Source: Pseudomonadota bacterium
Lineage (GTDB): Bacteria > Pseudomonadota > Gammaproteobacteria > Steroidobacterales > Steroidobacteraceae
NCBI GenBank assembly: GCA_021838065.1
Contig: JAKCEJ010000171.1
Coordinates: 1 to 6,562 of the forward strand
Direction of reading: 5' to 3'
Length of the DNA: 6,562 nt
In this document: one piece after another, positions 5,283 to 6,562 of the stretch
Position numbering within the stretch: the stretch's first letter is position 1
Layout of the letters: each line of letters starts with the position of its first letter
Position numbers and translations under genes: made by a program
Notes under the pieces: generated by a model
The model's database searches: none
What the model saw: only the letters and a program-made list of their open reading frames with translations
What the model was told of the DNA's origin: nothing

Positions 5283-6562
5283 TCCGTTACACGCCGGGAT
5301 CGGCGCTGTGGCTGCTGCGGCACGAGTTGCGCCTCGTGATGCGGCGGTCGGCCAAGCTCGACTGGCGTGCTCTGGCGGTGATCTGCGTCCTGTTGGTTGG
5401 GATTTTCGCCGTCGGCGGCGCGCCGCTCGCCGCGGCGCTCGCTCACCGGCATCTGACCTCGAGCCCGACGGCCGCTCTGGTGTTCGACCTTGCGCTCGCG
5501 GTCTTCTTCAGTCTCATGCTCTCGCAGGCGCTCTCGATGACCGTGCACGAGTTTTATGAGCGCGGTGACCTGGATCTGCTTCTTTCGAGCCCGGTGCCGG
5601 CGCGGCGCGTGCTGCTCGTGCGGTGCTGCGGCATTGCCCTCGGCGTCGTCGCCCTGTACTTGGTCATCGTGACCCCGCTGCTCGCGCCTGTCGTCGTGCG
5701 CGGCCAGTGGCCGCTGCTCGCGATCTATCCGCTGCTGCTGTGCCTGGGGCTCGATGCCGCGGCGGCCGGCTTGCTGCTCGCGCTGGTGCTGTTCGCGACG
5801 CTGGGCCCGCGCAGGACCCGCACCGTCGGCCACGTGCTCGCCGCCTTCGCCGGCGCGTTCATTTTCCTTGCGGGGCAGATCCCGCAGTTCCTGCCGCGCC
5901 ATCATGCGATCCTCCTCGAGTGGATCTCGGACGCACTGCGCAGCGGTTGGTTCGCGCCAAGCTCCCCGCTCGCCTGGCCGCTGCGCGGAGCGCTCGGTGC
6001 GCCGGGGCCATTGCTCGACCTCGCCGCGCTGTCTGGCGCGCTGTTTCTCGGCGCGGTCGAAGTTGCCGGGGCGCGATTCTCGGCGCTCGCCTCGACGGCG
6101 GCCGGCGCGCACGCCCGGCGCGCCCGCAACCGGCGCACGCGGCCGTTTCGCACCCGATTGCGCTCGGTGTTGATCCGCAAGGAGCTGAGGCTGATTGCGC
6201 GCGACCCATGGCTGCTGTCCCGGGTGTTGCTGCCGGTCCTGTTCTTCATTCCGGCGGTGCTGGTCAGCTTCGGGCACAGCGCGCCCGTGGGCATGAGCAC
6301 GGCGATCGGTGCGGCGATGCTGACGGTCATCGCCGGTCAGGTCGCCACCAACCTGGCGTGGATCACCATCTGCGGCGAGGATGCGCCGGATCTGCTGCGC
6401 AGCGCGCCGGTGCTGCCTTCGCTGGCACGGCGCGCAAAGTTGTTCGCCGCGGTCATTCCGCTCGCTCTGCTGGCGGTGCCGATCGGGGTGCTCGCCTGGC
6501 TGTACCCAGCCGAGGCTGTTGCAGCAGCGCTGGGTGTCGCCGCGAGCGCATCCTCGAGCGCC
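5279..6562 (+). CDS. ABC transporter permease, 3' end outside the window
   Basis: The reading frame is open from the ATG at 5279 to the right edge: 428 residues with no stop, so the C-terminus is missing. It should be the membrane part of an ABC-2-type transporter with the ATPase just upstream; the ATGA overlap implies coupled translation. Hydrophobic segments that could span the membrane lie near residues 31-54, 64-86, 117-140, 144-174, 184-202, 245-263, 311-331, 340-364 and 387-409. A basic loop (about 277-300, rich in Arg) separates two halves. Each half starts with an amphipathic LRHELRL-like helix (13-19 and 299-305) and carries a DLL-x-S-x-PV motif (99-106 and 371-378), which suggests an internally duplicated permease. 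The 'ERGDLDLLLSSPV' type of motif is, from memory, common in such exporters. The start is fixed by the overlap; its own ribosome site is only a weak GGGG. The substrate is unknown. Confidence 0.93.
   Translation, partial: MIRYTPGSALWLLRHELRLVMRRSAKLDWRALAVICVLLVGIFAVGGAPLAAALAHRHLTSSPTAALVFDLALAVFFSLMLSQALSMTVHEFYERGDLDLLLSSPVPARRVLLVRCCGIALGVVALYLVIVTPLLAPVVVRGQWPLLAIYPLLLCLGLDAAAAGLLLALVLFATLGPRRTRTVGHVLAAFAGAFIFLAGQIPQFLPRHHAILLEWISDALRSGWFAPSSPLAWPLRGALGAPGPLLDLAALSGALFLGAVEVAGARFSALASTAAGAHARRARNRRTRPFRTRLRSVLIRKELRLIARDPWLLSRVLLPVLFFIPAVLVSFGHSAPVGMSTAIGAAMLTVIAGQVATNLAWITICGEDAPDLLRSAPVLPSLARRAKLFAAVIPLALLAVPIGVLAWLYPAEAVAAALGVAASASSSA

Noticed and set aside
5168..6277. 369-codon minus-strand open frame opposite the permease
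   Set aside because: Its extreme Gln/Arg/Glu content is what the antisense of Leu/Ala/Val-rich membrane segments gives in GC-rich DNA.

Overview
The window is GC-rich bacterial DNA with tightly packed coding regions, a strong G/C preference at third codon positions, and exported proteins carrying ordinary Sec-type signal peptides. This fits a high-GC Gram-negative bacterium. A proteobacterium (for example a xanthomonad-like gammaproteobacterium) or an acidobacterium would be plausible, because large secreted BNR/sortilin-like proteins are common in both. The sequence alone does not fix the lineage.

Layout from left to right. (1) 1-495, minus strand: the first 165 codons of a gene for an exported protein of unknown function that runs off the left edge. 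(2) 496-1102: a divergent intergenic region of about 600 bases with no convincing gene. It holds an AT-rich island with a TATATT box, a perfect 12-bp palindrome just upstream of that box, and a 13-bp GC-rich hairpin just before the ribosome binding site of the next gene. (3) 1103-4357, plus strand: a complete 1084-residue exported protein with eleven Asp-box (BNR) motifs, a VPS10/sortilin-like beta-propeller protein usually labelled 'glycosyl hydrolase' in databases. (4) 4358-4541: a 184-base gap with a small inverted repeat and no gene. (5) 4542-5282, plus strand: a complete ABC transporter ATPase. (6) 5279 to the right edge, plus strand: its membrane permease, which overlaps the ATPase stop codon by four bases and is cut by the window end.

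The ATPase and permease clearly form one operon and one ABC-2-type transporter. The propeller protein is probably a separate transcription unit, given the 184-base gap and its own leader, and the left-edge gene is transcribed away from it. Nothing ties the propeller protein to the transporter beyond adjacency.

I do not see an obviously new system, a mobile element, a CRISPR array or an RNA gene. The points most worth a second look are the leader hairpin, the palindrome by the TATATT box, the internal duplication in the permease, the Q-loop substitution in the ATPase, and the partly visible left-edge gene.
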